A stretch of 64,000 bases of DNA from assembly GCF_006861775.1 (NCBI RefSeq), contig NZ_VDGG01000016.1, forward strand, positions 1 to 64,000, given 5' to 3'. Every line of letters begins with the position of its first letter. The first letter of the stretch is position 1. The position numbers and the translations under genes were made by a program. This DNA comes from Psychrobacillus soli. GTDB taxonomy: Bacteria > Bacillota > Bacilli > Bacillales_A > Planococcaceae. The notes under the pieces are model-generated. The model had not been told where the DNA came from. It saw only the letters and a list, made by a program, of their open reading frames with translations, and searched no databases. This document shows positions 19,482 to 28,051 of this stretch, piece after piece.

Positions 19482-20063
19482 TTATACTCTATTCGGCAGT
19501 AAAAGGCGTGGTGCTTTTACGAATAACACAGTACAAATAAATGCCGCAACTAAAAATACTGGGATCATATAAGTAGAGTTATAAATGACTGAATATAAAA
19601 TAGGATTTTGATCTCCAGCATATTCACTAAAAAATAGAATACCTGAAGTTACATGTGCCAAATAACGAAGGAATGCTGCAACAAATGTACCAGCAATAAC
19701 TGCTGTAATCATTTTCTTTGTATCTTTGTTTTCCAAAGCTTTCATAAACGCAGGTCTAAAGAAACCAGCAAATCCTGCCACCATAAATGCGATAAAATAA
19801 TCGATTCCTACTTGTAAAACAACAAATATAAAAGATAATGGCGCAAAATAGGCATTGCCTGTTGCTACTTGCAATAAACCAATCAAAAATCCGGTGACTA
19901 GTCCTGCAACAACTCCACGCCTGAAAGCAATTAAAATGACTGGTACAAGTACGAACGTAACAGATCCACCTTGTGGCATACCAAACCCAATCAGGTCTAA
20001 TACATATCCTAAAGCTGCAAAAATAGCTATTTCCACTAATAATAATACACGTTGATTTCTCAT
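19482..20063 (-). CDS. thiT: Thiamine transporter S component ThiT
   Basis: Substrate-binding membrane subunit of an ECF-type transporter for thiamine, 193 aa, six hydrophobic segments (YuaJ family). The start follows AAAAAGGGG at 6 nt. The ECF ATPases and EcfT are not nearby, as expected for group II ECF systems sharing one energising module. The upstream TPP riboswitch makes the substrate assignment strong. Confidence 0.93.
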   Translation of the reverse strand: MRNQRVLLLVEIAIFAALGYVLDLIGFGMPQGGSVTFVLVPVILIAFRRGVVAGLVTGFLIGLLQVATGNAYFAPLSFIFVVLQVGIDYFIAFMVAGFAGFFRPAFMKALENKDTKKMITAVIAGTFVAAFLRYLAHVTSGILFFSEYAGDQNPILYSVIYNSTYMIPVFLVAAFICTVLFVKAPRLLLPNRV

Positions 20064-20086
20064 TGTAATCCCCTTTTTTTGCCCAC

Positions 20087-20121
20087 AAAAAAACGACGCC
20101 CGGGATAGACCCAGACATCGC
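20087..20121 (-). terminator. Terminator of the thiT TPP riboswitch
   Basis: Reverse strand: CGATGTCTGGG, TCTAT, CCCGGGCGTCG (with G-U pairs), then a run of seven Ts. It lies between the aptamer and the thiT SD, as expected for an OFF switch. Confidence 0.88.
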
Positions 20122-20139
20122 GCGATTGTCAGTTTCCAT

Positions 20140-20214
20140 CCACATCCCTACGCAAGCTTGAACTTACAGGTTCGAAGGGTACAATCTCAGCCGCGTAAGC
20201 GACGCCCCTTGTGG
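20140..20214 (-). promoter_or_regulatory. TPP riboswitch (THI element) of thiT
   Basis: On the reverse strand the conserved THI-box blocks appear in order: GGGGCGTCG, CTGAGA, ACCC, GAACCTG and GCGTAGGGATG, closed by the helix CCACA/TGTGG. Predicted to repress thiT by transcription termination when thiamine pyrophosphate is bound. Confidence 0.95.
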
Positions 20215-20316
20215 TTATGAATTATTTAGTTCGAATTCATTGTAGCCCAATAAAATTAAGAATGCAACCTCTCTTTCTTCATTGGTATACTTATAGAAAC
20301 AATCACAGCTGTTGAT

Positions 20317-20709
20317 TATAAGGAAAATGTGTCGTAGTGAGTTGACTAGTGACCGCTATGATTTTCGCTGCAGTCGTACGCTTTCCGCCGGGTGAGCGAT
20401 GAGCCTTCACCGCCGCTTTGGCGTACGTTGTGAAGTCTCATTTTGCCCACTCATCCGGCAGGAGTCGCCGCTTGTAGCGAAAATCAATAAAAATTGCTTG
20501 CTTATTTAGCATCGACTCGCTAAAAACAAAATCTTATACAGGTTTTTCGAATATGTGAATCCAGTAAATGGCTTAGGGTAACCAATCGGTCATTAAAAGC
20601 AACCATTTCTATTCCGAAAGCAATCAGAACAGCATGGGAGCAACCAATTCTTAAAATAGCTAGTTTACTTAGATTGAGACGACAATGTCTAAGATGCATT
20701 TTCCTTATA
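20317..20709. repeat. MITE-like element, copy 3 (393 bp)
   Basis: Bounded by perfect 13-bp terminal inverted repeats TATAAGGAAAATG (20317-20329) and CATTTTCCTTATA (20697-20709). Contains the GC-rich palindromic part (TTTTCGCTGCAG near 20360 and TGTAGCGAAAATC near 20474) and four AGCAACCAAT-type motifs starting at 20577, 20598, 20619 and 20639. No coding potential. With the TPP leader it fills the gap 20064-20815. Confidence 0.85.
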
Positions 20710-20815
20710 TAGCGAACCGAAATATAAAAATCTAAGCCATCTTCTTTTTTATCAAAAGAAAGAAGATAGATAGCAACAGAATGGAGAAATAATAGATAGT
20801 GGAGGGGTTACTCAA

Positions 20816-21883
20816 ATGATAGAGTTATTGAAAGATTTAATTCGTATTAAAAGTGATGATATGGAAGGTGCGAATGAAGCATTGTTATTCTGTAAATTTT
20901 GGCTCGAAAAACGTGGTATTACTCCAACAATATATGAATATGACGATAAACTTATGCTCGTTGCAGAAATAGGTAGTGGGGAAGAATGTATTATATGGAA
21001 TGGGCATGTGGATGTTGTCCCCGGTAATCCTGAACAATTCATACCTTTTGTAGAAGGCGATCAGTTATTTGGAAGAGGATCTGCCGATATGAAAGCAGGG
21101 TTAGCAGCTATGATGCAAGCTTTCTACGAGCTTTCATTAAGTCCTCAAAGACTTACGAAAAAAGTACAATTGCATATTGTGACAGATGAAGAAACGTCTG
21201 GAGATACATCGAAATTTCTCGTCGATCAAGGCTTTCACGGTGATTTCGTCATTTGCGGTGAACCGACACATTTACATATTGGGCTACAAGCAAAAGGGAT
21301 AGTTCAATTAGATGTCATACTAAGAGGGAAGTCTAGCCATGGAAGTCGCCCTTGGGAAGGGGTCAATGCGATTGAGCAGGCATTCCTATTCGATCAGGAA
21401 ATACGCAAAAGTTCTTTTTTAACAGCAAGTAATGCATTTTATGATTATCCATCTTTAAACTTGGCGAAAATACATGCAGGGGAAAGATTCAATGTTGTAC
21501 CTGACGAATGTATTATGTCTTACGATATTCGCTTTGTTCCTGGACAACATGCAGTAGATATTATAAAGGAAATAAAATATACAGCTAGCAGTCTCTTTCC
21601 ATATAGTGAGGTACTAATCCATTCTACAGCCCCTGCTGTAACGACAGAAGAAAACGATATACATGTAAAAAAACTACAACAAATAACGTCACATTTAACG
21701 AAACGGACAATTAATTTATTTGGTCAACATGGCTCCGCCGATACTCGTTTTTATGCAGAAAAAGGTGCTGGTGCAATTGAGTTTGGACCGAGTGGTGGGG
21801 ATTGGCATGGGGAAAAAGAATATGTTTCCATCTCATCTGTAGAGAGATTTAAACAAATTTTAGTTTCATTTATTTTGAAATGA
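20816..21883 (+). CDS. M20-family deacylase/peptidase (ArgE/DapE-like)
   Basis: Zinc-dependent amidohydrolase, 355 aa, that removes an acyl or peptide group from a small substrate. Metal-site motifs: NGHVDVVPG (His) near residue 62, GRGSADMKAG (Asp) near 90, VTDEETSGDTS (catalytic and ligand Glu) near 123, GEPT near 145 and the C-terminal WHGEKEYVSI (His). A dimerisation lid domain is present. Exact substrate unknown. The start follows GGAGGGG at 7 nt. It heads a possible transcript with the DUF4870 gene 27 nt downstream. Confidence 0.87.
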   Translation: MIELLKDLIRIKSDDMEGANEALLFCKFWLEKRGITPTIYEYDDKLMLVAEIGSGEECIIWNGHVDVVPGNPEQFIPFVEGDQLFGRGSADMKAGLAAMMQAFYELSLSPQRLTKKVQLHIVTDEETSGDTSKFLVDQGFHGDFVICGEPTHLHIGLQAKGIVQLDVILRGKSSHGSRPWEGVNAIEQAFLFDQEIRKSSFLTASNAFYDYPSLNLAKIHAGERFNVVPDECIMSYDIRFVPGQHAVDIIKEIKYTASSLFPYSEVLIHSTAPAVTTEENDIHVKKLQQITSHLTKRTINLFGQHGSADTRFYAEKGAGAIEFGPSGGDWHGEKEYVSISSVERFKQILVSFILK

Positions 21884-21910
21884 AACTAAAATAGAAAGGA
21901 GATACAATTC

Positions 21911-22252
21911 ATGGATAATAGTAAAATGTTAAGTGCACTATCCTATTTTAGCGTATTATTTGCACCATTCATTGTACCGATTATCGTCTTTTTTGTTTCG
22001 CAAGACAAAGAAGTTAAGTATCATGCAAAAAAGTCATTAATCTCACATATTATTCCAGTCATTCTCATGATTGTTTTGTTTATTATCATTTTTGCAACGG
22101 TCGTTCCAGCTTCGTATTCTATGAGCATGACCTTTGAACAACCTTCTTTTTGGATGGCATCCGGCCCTTTAATATTTATTCTTTTATATGCAATCGTTTA
22201 TATTATTGTTTTAGTATGGAATATCATACAGGGTATTCGCGTGTTAAGATAA
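21911..22252 (+). CDS. DUF4870-family small membrane protein
   Basis: 113 aa, three hydrophobic segments (about residues 8-30, 45-68 and 83-108) with the family features LSYFSVLFAPFIVPIIVFF near the N-terminus, KEVKYHAKKSL in the loop and a C-terminal WNIIQGIRVLR. Function unknown. The start follows AGAAAGGAG at 11 nt. Followed 63 nt later by a tiny cationic peptide gene. Confidence 0.8.
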   Translation: MDNSKMLSALSYFSVLFAPFIVPIIVFFVSQDKEVKYHAKKSLISHIIPVILMIVLFIIIFATVVPASYSMSMTFEQPSFWMASGPLIFILLYAIVYIIVLVWNIIQGIRVLR

Positions 22253-22315
22253 TGTTTATGATACACTCATAGTGGGAATATAGACAACATAGAGAAAAGC
22301 TAGGGAGAGATCATG

Positions 22316-22414
22316 ATGAAAGTAAAAGCGATCGTAAAAACTGCAATCAAATTAGCTCCAATCGTCCTTCCGATTGTAAAAAAAGCAATACAAGCTAAAA
22401 AAACGACGAAATAA
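22316..22414 (+). CDS. Putative cationic amphipathic peptide, 32 aa
   Basis: ATG at 22316 with GGGAGAG about 6 nt upstream (another ATG is 3 nt earlier). The peptide begins MKVKAIVKTAIKLAPIVLPI and ends in VKKAIQAKKTTK: no acidic residues, ten lysines and a hydrophobic face typical of a membrane-active helix. It lies between the DUF4870 gene and a strong terminator starting 6 nt after its stop, consistent with a real gene. No family recognised; it could be a toxin-like peptide, a membrane regulator or a DUF4870 partner. Confidence 0.5.
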   Translation: MKVKAIVKTAIKLAPIVLPIVKKAIQAKKTTK

Positions 22415-22420
22415 ATAATC

Positions 22421-22456
22421 AAAAGCTGTCTCCGTTTTTTTAGGAGACAGCTTTTT
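22421..22456. terminator. Bidirectional terminator, peptide gene / GDSL gene
   Basis: AAAAGCTGTCTCC and GGAGACAGCTTTTT around GTTTTTTTA; it touches the stop of the convergent GDSL gene. Confidence 0.9.
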
Positions 22457-23336
22457 AAATATATGGTGTTAATTCTGTTAGCGACAAATAATTATCGAAA
22501 CCGTCTATTCTGGAAACTGGCGATGTTACCGCTTCTTTTTGGCTGTTTAAAATTTCTTCAAATGTTAACGGATTAGGAAGTGGTAGCTCATTTGGACGCA
22601 CTTGTAAGCGTTTATTATATTGCTCGAAAAATGCGTTTGCCATTATACGATATCCTTCCATGGAAGGATGCACATCCGCTGGGTTCGGAATAAGTTCTTT
22701 TGCTTGGGATGCAAATGCTTCTTCTACAGATACAAATGTAGCCCCATTATCTTCTGCTTGCGTTTTTAATATCGCATGCAATGTATTCAATTCTTTTTGA
22801 ACACCTTGTTTTTGCGATTCATGGACATGTGGGTAAGCAAAATAATAACCCATTACATAGATTTTTGCTTTCGGAGCAGCTTCTTTCACTTCTTTTATAA
22901 TTTCGGTGATGTTTTTTCGCACATTATTTAGTGCAAAATCCGCCGAAATCTGTTGATATGAAAGCGAGCCGTTCGATGGGTTTGCTTGCACCAGTCTTAG
23001 TAAATCATTTGCACCTGCAGAAATTGTAACGAGCGTCGCATTTTGTAATAATGCTTTTGCTTCTTCCGACTGTACGGTGGATAATACATCAGCAGTAGTA
23101 AACCCAGGAAAAGCCAATTCTTTCGAATAAAAAGCAAGCTGACGCGAACGTTTCAATTCCCCAGCGATTAAATCTGCATATCCAGCATCAATTGCACGAT
23201 TTGGGGTTTGTCCCGCCGCCAATGAATCACCTATCGCAATATATACTTCCGGGCTTTTTGCTTCGACAGATAAAACCGAAAAAGGAAGCAGTAAAAAAAC
23301 GATTGTAATAACCCATTTCTTCATGCAATGTTTCAC
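22455..23336 (-). CDS. Secreted SGNH/GDSL-family lipase/esterase
   Basis: Extracellular or wall-associated ester hydrolase, 293 aa. A signal peptide (basic MKHCMKKW, hydrophobic core, SVEAKS cleavage region near residue 27) precedes the SGNH fold: block I IAIGDSLAAG, block III SAGANDLL with the oxyanion Asn, and block V DVHPSMEGY with catalytic Asp/His. Substrate unknown. The stop lies in the shared terminator. The gene starts 3 nt after the stop of an M29 aminopeptidase, suggesting one transcript. Confidence 0.88.
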   Translation of the reverse strand: MKHCMKKWVITIVFLLLPFSVLSVEAKSPEVYIAIGDSLAAGQTPNRAIDAGYADLIAGELKRSRQLAFYSKELAFPGFTTADVLSTVQSEEAKALLQNATLVTISAGANDLLRLVQANPSNGSLSYQQISADFALNNVRKNITEIIKEVKEAAPKAKIYVMGYYFAYPHVHESQKQGVQKELNTLHAILKTQAEDNGATFVSVEEAFASQAKELIPNPADVHPSMEGYRIMANAFFEQYNKRLQVRPNELPLPNPLTFEEILNSQKEAVTSPVSRIDGFDNYLSLTELTPYI

Positions 23337-23339
23337 TCC

Positions 23340-24569
23340 TTAAAATGCCCATGTACCTTTTCGGAAAATAGGCTCCATTGTGCCATCTTCTAGTTCACCC
23401 ATAATATCCATATCTGCGCTACCAATCATAAAATCTTCATGGACAATAGACGTATTAAGACCGATTTGTTCTAGGTCTTCATGAGATAACCCGCGGGCTC
23501 CCTCCACACAAGTTGGATAAGCTTCACCGATTGCAAAATGATTGGAAGCATTTTCATCAAATAATGTGTTGAAGAACAATACATTCGATGCAGATATAGG
23601 TGATTCATGCGGAACTAATGCAATTTCTCCTAAATACTTAGCACCATTATCAGTTTGTGTTAGTTCTTGTAAAAGCTCTTTACCAATTGATGCCTCTATT
23701 TTAGTAATGGCACCATTTTCAAAAGTTAACGTGAAATCATCCACGATATTTCCTTGATAGACGAGTGGTTTCTTATTTTTCACATAGCCATTCACACCAG
23801 TTTTTAGCGGAGCTGTATACACTTCTTCTGTTGGCATATTTGCTATATAAGCAACACTTTGCTCATTTTTACTAGCCCCTGTTAACCATATATGGTCTTT
23901 AGGGAGCTCTACTTGGATGTCAGTACCTTCTGCTTTATAATGGAGCTTTTTAAAACGCTTTGCATTTAAAAGTGCTGCACGACTTTCCAAGTTATCAATA
24001 TGTTCTTTCCACTTTTGTACTGCTGTACCTTCCCCGACTCTCACTACTTTGAAAATAAGCTCCCATAGAGCTTCCATTTGACGTTCCGCATCTAACTTTG
24101 GGAAAACTTTAGCTGCCCATTTTTCAGAAGGGATGGCGACGATAGACCAAGTAATGACATCATTCATCACTGCTTTACGATAATTTTCTAAAGCTTTTCC
24201 AGCTGCCTTTTGAAAATTAGAAATTCTGTCAACGGAAACGCCTTCCAATAAATCTGGGTTGTCTGCGTCAATCCATAATAATGCACCTTTGTTTTCGATT
24301 AACTCGTCTCTTTGCATTGCTAGCCATTTTGGATATTCATGAAATGCTTCCTCTGGAGCTAAATCGTAAAATGCACGTGCATTTACTTCGTCTGTATAGT
24401 TTACGTCTACTCGTTTTGCTCCTGCTTCATACGCTTTTTTTACGATAAGCCTAGTAAACTCGATTGTATCTGTTGTTGTCCCAATTAATAAAGGCTGATC
24501 CTTTTGAATGTTTAAGCCAACTTTTACAACTAGCTCTGCGTATTCTTCTAGTTTTTGTTGGAAATTCAT
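23340..24569 (-). CDS. M29-family aminopeptidase (second copy)
   Basis: Metal-dependent aminopeptidase of family M29, 409 aa, clearly paralogous to the gene at 11291 (shared NMPTEEV, PLKTGVxGYV, LGEIALVPHESPIS and NTLFDENASNHFAIGEAYP blocks). Cytoplasmic broad-specificity peptide turnover is the family role. It starts 2 nt from the stop of the DEAD-box gene and ends 3 nt before the GDSL gene, so three genes appear co-transcribed. The start follows AAAGGGGAAATAAAG. Confidence 0.9.
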   Translation of the reverse strand: MNFQQKLEEYAELVVKVGLNIQKDQPLLIGTTTDTIEFTRLIVKKAYEAGAKRVDVNYTDEVNARAFYDLAPEEAFHEYPKWLAMQRDELIENKGALLWIDADNPDLLEGVSVDRISNFQKAAGKALENYRKAVMNDVITWSIVAIPSEKWAAKVFPKLDAERQMEALWELIFKVVRVGEGTAVQKWKEHIDNLESRAALLNAKRFKKLHYKAEGTDIQVELPKDHIWLTGASKNEQSVAYIANMPTEEVYTAPLKTGVNGYVKNKKPLVYQGNIVDDFTLTFENGAITKIEASIGKELLQELTQTDNGAKYLGEIALVPHESPISASNVLFFNTLFDENASNHFAIGEAYPTCVEGARGLSHEDLEQIGLNTSIVHEDFMIGSADMDIMGELEDGTMEPIFRKGTWAF

Positions 24570-24571
24570 CT

Positions 24572-25723
24572 TTATTTCCCCTTTTTCTCTACTGTTTTAG
24601 AGTTTCCTTCTATTAATGCACCGCGGTGCCAGATTTTTTGAACCGGTTTGCTTGGAAGTTCTTTTGTCCATTTTTTATACGTTTTTTCATCCGAATAAGT
24701 TAATAAAGTCAATACTTCCCCATCTTTTCCTGCACGACCAGTGCGGCCAGAACGATGTAAATATTGTTCGATGGAATGTGGTACATCCACATGGATAACA
24801 TGTGTTAACCCAGAAATATCAAGACCACGTGCGGCAACATCCGTCGCTATTAAAATGCTTACTTTTCCATTTTTAAAATCGTCCAATGCTTTTTTACGCT
24901 CATCTTTTTTCATTTCTGAATGAAGTGAGACGATCGGTGCATCTCTATACGACAATTTGGAATCTTTCATTAGTAACTGGTCTAAACTATTTACAAATGC
25001 AAGTCCCTTCATGCCTTTTATATGCGAGAGTCTTCTTAAAAGATCTGTTTTATCCCTAGGCTCTGCTTTAACGAAACTATGGATTACCTCACCTTTTGAA
25101 GGAATTTCCTCTGCCGATACTTGAATTCGAATAGGACTATTCATCATTCTTTCTGCTACTAGTTCAATTTCATCGGTAATCGTAGCAGAAGTAACAACAA
25201 GCTGTCTTTCTACAGTTGCATCAATTAAGCCTTTAACAGTCGTACGGTGTTCCCTACTTAATAGTTGGTCCCCTTCATCTAATACGATTGTTTTAATTTC
25301 ATGCATTTTAAGTTTTTTCGTCTTTACAAGTTCTTGCAGTCGCCCCGGTGTTCCTACAACAATCGTTGGCTTTTTTTTCAGCGTGTCAATTTGTCTTTGA
25401 ATATTGGCTCCACCAATTAATTGTGCAACGGTAATGTCAGTACCTGCAATCCACTCGCGAAAAACTTCAATAATTTGCATGCCGAGTTCTTGAGAAGGAA
25501 CAACGACTAATGCTTGTACTTGTTTCTTCGTAGGATCTACCTTTTGTAAGATCGGAATAACATATGCTAACGTCTTTCCTGTTCCAGTTGGAGATTCTGC
25601 TACTATATCTGATCCATCAAGCATATGCGGGATTAGTTTTGTTTGTATTGGCATCTCAAATGAGAAATTTGCTTTCGCCCATTTCTCTTGCAATGGTTTA
25701 TTTAAATTTTGTAAAAAAGTCAA
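24572..25723 (-). CDS. DEAD-box RNA helicase (YfmL-like)
   Basis: ATP-dependent RNA helicase, 383 aa, close to the length of B. subtilis YfmL, which acts in ribosome assembly. Ordered motifs: Q motif (PIQTKLIPHML), I (SPTGTGKT), Ib (GTPGRL), II (VLDEGD, a DEGD variant of DEAD), III (SAT), IV-V (ATDVAARGLD) and VI (HRSGRTGRAG). Only a short C-terminal tail, no RNA-binding extension. First gene of a likely operon with the M29 aminopeptidase and GDSL hydrolase. Confidence 0.9.
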   Translation of the reverse strand: MTFLQNLNKPLQEKWAKANFSFEMPIQTKLIPHMLDGSDIVAESPTGTGKTLAYVIPILQKVDPTKKQVQALVVVPSQELGMQIIEVFREWIAGTDITVAQLIGGANIQRQIDTLKKKPTIVVGTPGRLQELVKTKKLKMHEIKTIVLDEGDQLLSREHRTTVKGLIDATVERQLVVTSATITDEIELVAERMMNSPIRIQVSAEEIPSKGEVIHSFVKAEPRDKTDLLRRLSHIKGMKGLAFVNSLDQLLMKDSKLSYRDAPIVSLHSEMKKDERKKALDDFKNGKVSILIATDVAARGLDISGLTHVIHVDVPHSIEQYLHRSGRTGRAGKDGEVLTLLTYSDEKTYKKWTKELPSKPVQKIWHRGALIEGNSKTVEKKGK

Positions 25724-25808
25724 GTTTTATTCCACCTTATCTATGTTTGATTCAAGTGTACCACACTTTTATTATCGGCAATTAGTGTTTCATAATTGTT
25801 AGAATTCA

Positions 25809-25840
25809 TAAAAAAAGTGCCTTTATATCGGCACTTTTTA
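25809..25840 (-). terminator. Terminator of fbpA-like gene
   Basis: Reverse strand: AAAAAGTGCC, GATATAAA loop, GGCACTTTTTTT; overlaps the stop codon. Confidence 0.85.
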
Positions 25841-25999
25841 GCTTTCTTCTTCTTCTGCTATATATTCTTTCATTAGTTCATAATAATTTAGTTGGTACAA
25901 TTGTCTTCCATCAATTTTAAATACACCTTTATTCACAAGATCCTCTATCATATTATCTCGTTTTTCTTCCATTTTTGTTTCTTTCATTTGCATGTTCAT
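25838..25999 (-). CDS. Fur-regulated-basic-protein (FbpA)-like small protein
   Basis: 53 aa. ATG at 25999 follows AAGGAGACAACT. The pattern KRDNMIEDLVNKGVFKIDGR followed by QLYQLNYYELMKEY matches the FbpA small-protein family (helix, [GY]xxK, [R/K]QLYxLTxxELxxEY). In B. subtilis FbpA is part of the Fur iron-sparing response. This protein is not strongly basic, and I see no convincing Fur box upstream, so family assignment is firmer than function. Confidence 0.75.
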   Translation of the reverse strand: MNMQMKETKMEEKRDNMIEDLVNKGVFKIDGRQLYQLNYYELMKEYIAEEEES

Positions 26000-26053
26000 A
26001 GTTGTCTCCTTGTATAGTTAGTACATTGTATACTTACCCCATTCAAGAAAGTT

Positions 26054-26623
26054 TTAAACTACTTTTTTAAATGCTTTTGTGAAAGTTGGAAAACTCCTAT
26101 GGATGAACAAATAACATACATACCCTAAAAACGCACCTAACGTATTCAGCCAAAGATCGTCCACATCGCTGCTCCTATTTTGAGGAATTTGCGTAATTTC
26201 AATAAAAAGCGATATACATAATCCGATGAGTACTGTATTCGGAAAATACACCATCCTTCTATAAAGTAAAGGCAATAAGAAACCAATCGGCATAAACAAA
26301 ATAATGTTTCCGAGAAAATTAATATAAAAAGGTTGCCAAAATCCTAAATACACAATAGCATTATACGTCTCTTTTACAACACGAAACAGCTGTAAGTTTA
26401 CGCCTGTTCCATAAACCTGTCCTGCTCCTGGCTTTGGAATAATTGTTTGTGAAAACAATCCGATGAGCACACATATGAGCAGAAGAAAACCGATTTCATG
26501 CAAACTTTCCTTTAATTTAAATCCCCTTTTCTTCCAACGAGCAATACGCCAAATAATTACTAATGGAAGAGCTATCCAAATAAAAAAGAACATATCGTCC
26601 AAGTAAGCAATAATAACATTCAT
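26054..26623 (-). CDS. VanZ-family membrane protein
   Basis: Integral membrane protein, 189 aa, about five hydrophobic helices. It has the VanZ-like features NIILFMPIGFLLPLLYRR and the C-terminal ISLFIEITQIPQ...SSDVDDLWLNTLGAFLGYV block. VanZ relatives confer teicoplanin resistance in one case; most are of unknown function. It starts immediately after the stop of the upstream ATPase gene, so the two are co-transcribed. Confidence 0.85.
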   Translation of the reverse strand: MNVIIAYLDDMFFFIWIALPLVIIWRIARWKKRGFKLKESLHEIGFLLLICVLIGLFSQTIIPKPGAGQVYGTGVNLQLFRVVKETYNAIVYLGFWQPFYINFLGNIILFMPIGFLLPLLYRRMVYFPNTVLIGLCISLFIEITQIPQNRSSDVDDLWLNTLGAFLGYVCYLFIHRSFPTFTKAFKKVV

Positions 26624-27349
26624 TTATTCACCTGCTAACAAATCCGCTAAAAATTTTTCACGATGATCTAAAAAGTACTTTGTTATTTGGTAATGACCTG
26701 TCATTTCATATTCCACTTCTTCAATTTTCCCATGATCAAAACTAAGAATAGTAGCATTAGGGTATCCTAAAATAATCGGTGAATGCGTGGCGATGATAAA
26801 TTGACAATCTTCTTCCTCCACAAGATCATGCATAATGCGTAAAAAAGATAGTTGCCTTTGTGGTGACAATGCAGCTTCCGGCTCATCCAATAAGTAAATA
26901 GCACGTCCATTAAAGCGATTTAAAAATAAAGAAAGAAATGATTCGCCATGTGATTGTTCGTGCAAAGATTTCCCTCCGTAGCTATCTAAAATCCCCGAAC
27001 GCTCCCTTTCCAGTTCATCAATATGAGAAGCAAATTGATAAAATGATTCTGCGCGCAGGAAGAAACCATTCGTTACTTTCGGCATCCACGACAGTCGAAT
27101 ATGTTCTCCTAGTGCGCTTTCGGCAGCATCTACTTCATACAAATTATTTCTGCTTCCACCCGCCATATTAAACTCACAATTATCCGCAATACCTTCCAAT
27201 AAGGTCGATTTTCCTGTGCCATTTTCGCCTACTAAGAAAGTTACACTACTTGTCAGTTCAAGTTCAGTTAAATTTTTGATCGTTGGAATCGTAAATGGAT
27301 ACTGATTCTCTAAGCCACTCTTCAATATCGAAACTTTATTCAAAAACAT
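26624..27349 (-). CDS. AAA/ABC-type ATPase, stand-alone
   Basis: Cytoplasmic ATPase, 241 aa: Walker A GENGTGKS near residue 41, a signature-like SHGESFLSLF near 130, Walker B AIYLLDEPEAALS near 152 and a switch-His ATHSP near 187. It belongs to the predicted AAA_21/SMC-like ATP-binding proteins without a membrane partner. Role unknown; similar proteins occur in phage defence and transport, but no partner nuclease is adjacent. Its neighbour is a VanZ-like membrane protein. Confidence 0.8.
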   Translation of the reverse strand: MFLNKVSILKSGLENQYPFTIPTIKNLTELELTSSVTFLVGENGTGKSTLLEGIADNCEFNMAGGSRNNLYEVDAAESALGEHIRLSWMPKVTNGFFLRAESFYQFASHIDELERERSGILDSYGGKSLHEQSHGESFLSLFLNRFNGRAIYLLDEPEAALSPQRQLSFLRIMHDLVEEEDCQFIIATHSPIILGYPNATILSFDHGKIEEVEYEMTGHYQITKYFLDHREKFLADLLAGE

Positions 27350-27403
27350 ATGTATCCCCTCCTACTCATACTATCTATTAATAACTTCGAAAGGCTGTGA
27401 ACC

Positions 27404-28012
27404 TTGAATCTACCCACTCGCATTGAAACAAAACATATCTTTAAACATTCGCCAAGTGTAAATGTGTACTATCCTATTGTAACTAACTTATCCCATCCGC
27501 ATATAGAAAAAAAGATTAATGCCGATATTATTACACTTTTGAACAAGCTTTTAATTGAACAAGGATTTTATAATGAAAATTTAGTAGAGATGATCGGCTA
27601 CTTTGAAATAAAAAATAATCAACGAAATATTTTAAGCTTATCATTGATCGTATACGCTTTTACCGGTGGTGCCCACGGACTAACTATTTGCAAGTCTCTA
27701 ACTTTTGACGTCACGACTGGTAAGCAGTACGCTCTAAAAGATTTATTTAAACATGAAAGCGATTATATTAAAACATTATCTGAAATAATTAAACAAAAAA
27801 TGGTCTCATGGGATGTCCCATTATTAGAAGAATTTAAAGATATACGACCCGACCAAGACTATTATATTGCCGATCATAGTCTTGTCATTTATTTTCAAGT
27901 GTATGAACTGACGCCTTATGTATTTGGTTTTCCTTATTTCCCAATCGCGATTAAAGATATAGAGGATATCATTCGACCGGACAGTCCACTCGATAAAATG
28001 CTACCATTTTAG
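27404..28012 (+). CDS. DUF3298-containing protein (RsiV-like C-domain)
   Basis: 202 aa, begins at TTG 27404 preceded by GAAAGG about 10 nt away. The C-terminal part (LSLIVYAFTGGAHGLTICKS...TFDVTTGKQYALKDLF and VIYFQVYELTPYVFGFPYFPI) is the DUF3298/DUF4163 fold found in RsiV-type anti-sigma factors. There is no signal peptide or membrane segment here, so it is probably cytoplasmic or lacks its anchor. Function unknown. Confidence 0.75.
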   Translation: MNLPTRIETKHIFKHSPSVNVYYPIVTNLSHPHIEKKINADIITLLNKLLIEQGFYNENLVEMIGYFEIKNNQRNILSLSLIVYAFTGGAHGLTICKSLTFDVTTGKQYALKDLFKHESDYIKTLSEIIKQKMVSWDVPLLEEFKDIRPDQDYYIADHSLVIYFQVYELTPYVFGFPYFPIAIKDIEDIIRPDSPLDKMLPF

Positions 28013-28051
28013 CTCGTTCGACTTTTTATTATTTTATTCGCTCATTAAGAT

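Noticed and set aside
19756-20145. 129-codon open frame overlapping thiT and its leader
   Set aside because: Cysteine/tryptophan-rich shadow frame of thiT plus riboswitch terminator; thiT is clearly the real gene.
26624-27349. OLD/AAA-type phage defence ATPase
   Set aside because: No TOPRIM or nuclease domain and no partner nuclease gene; the neighbour is a VanZ-like membrane protein.
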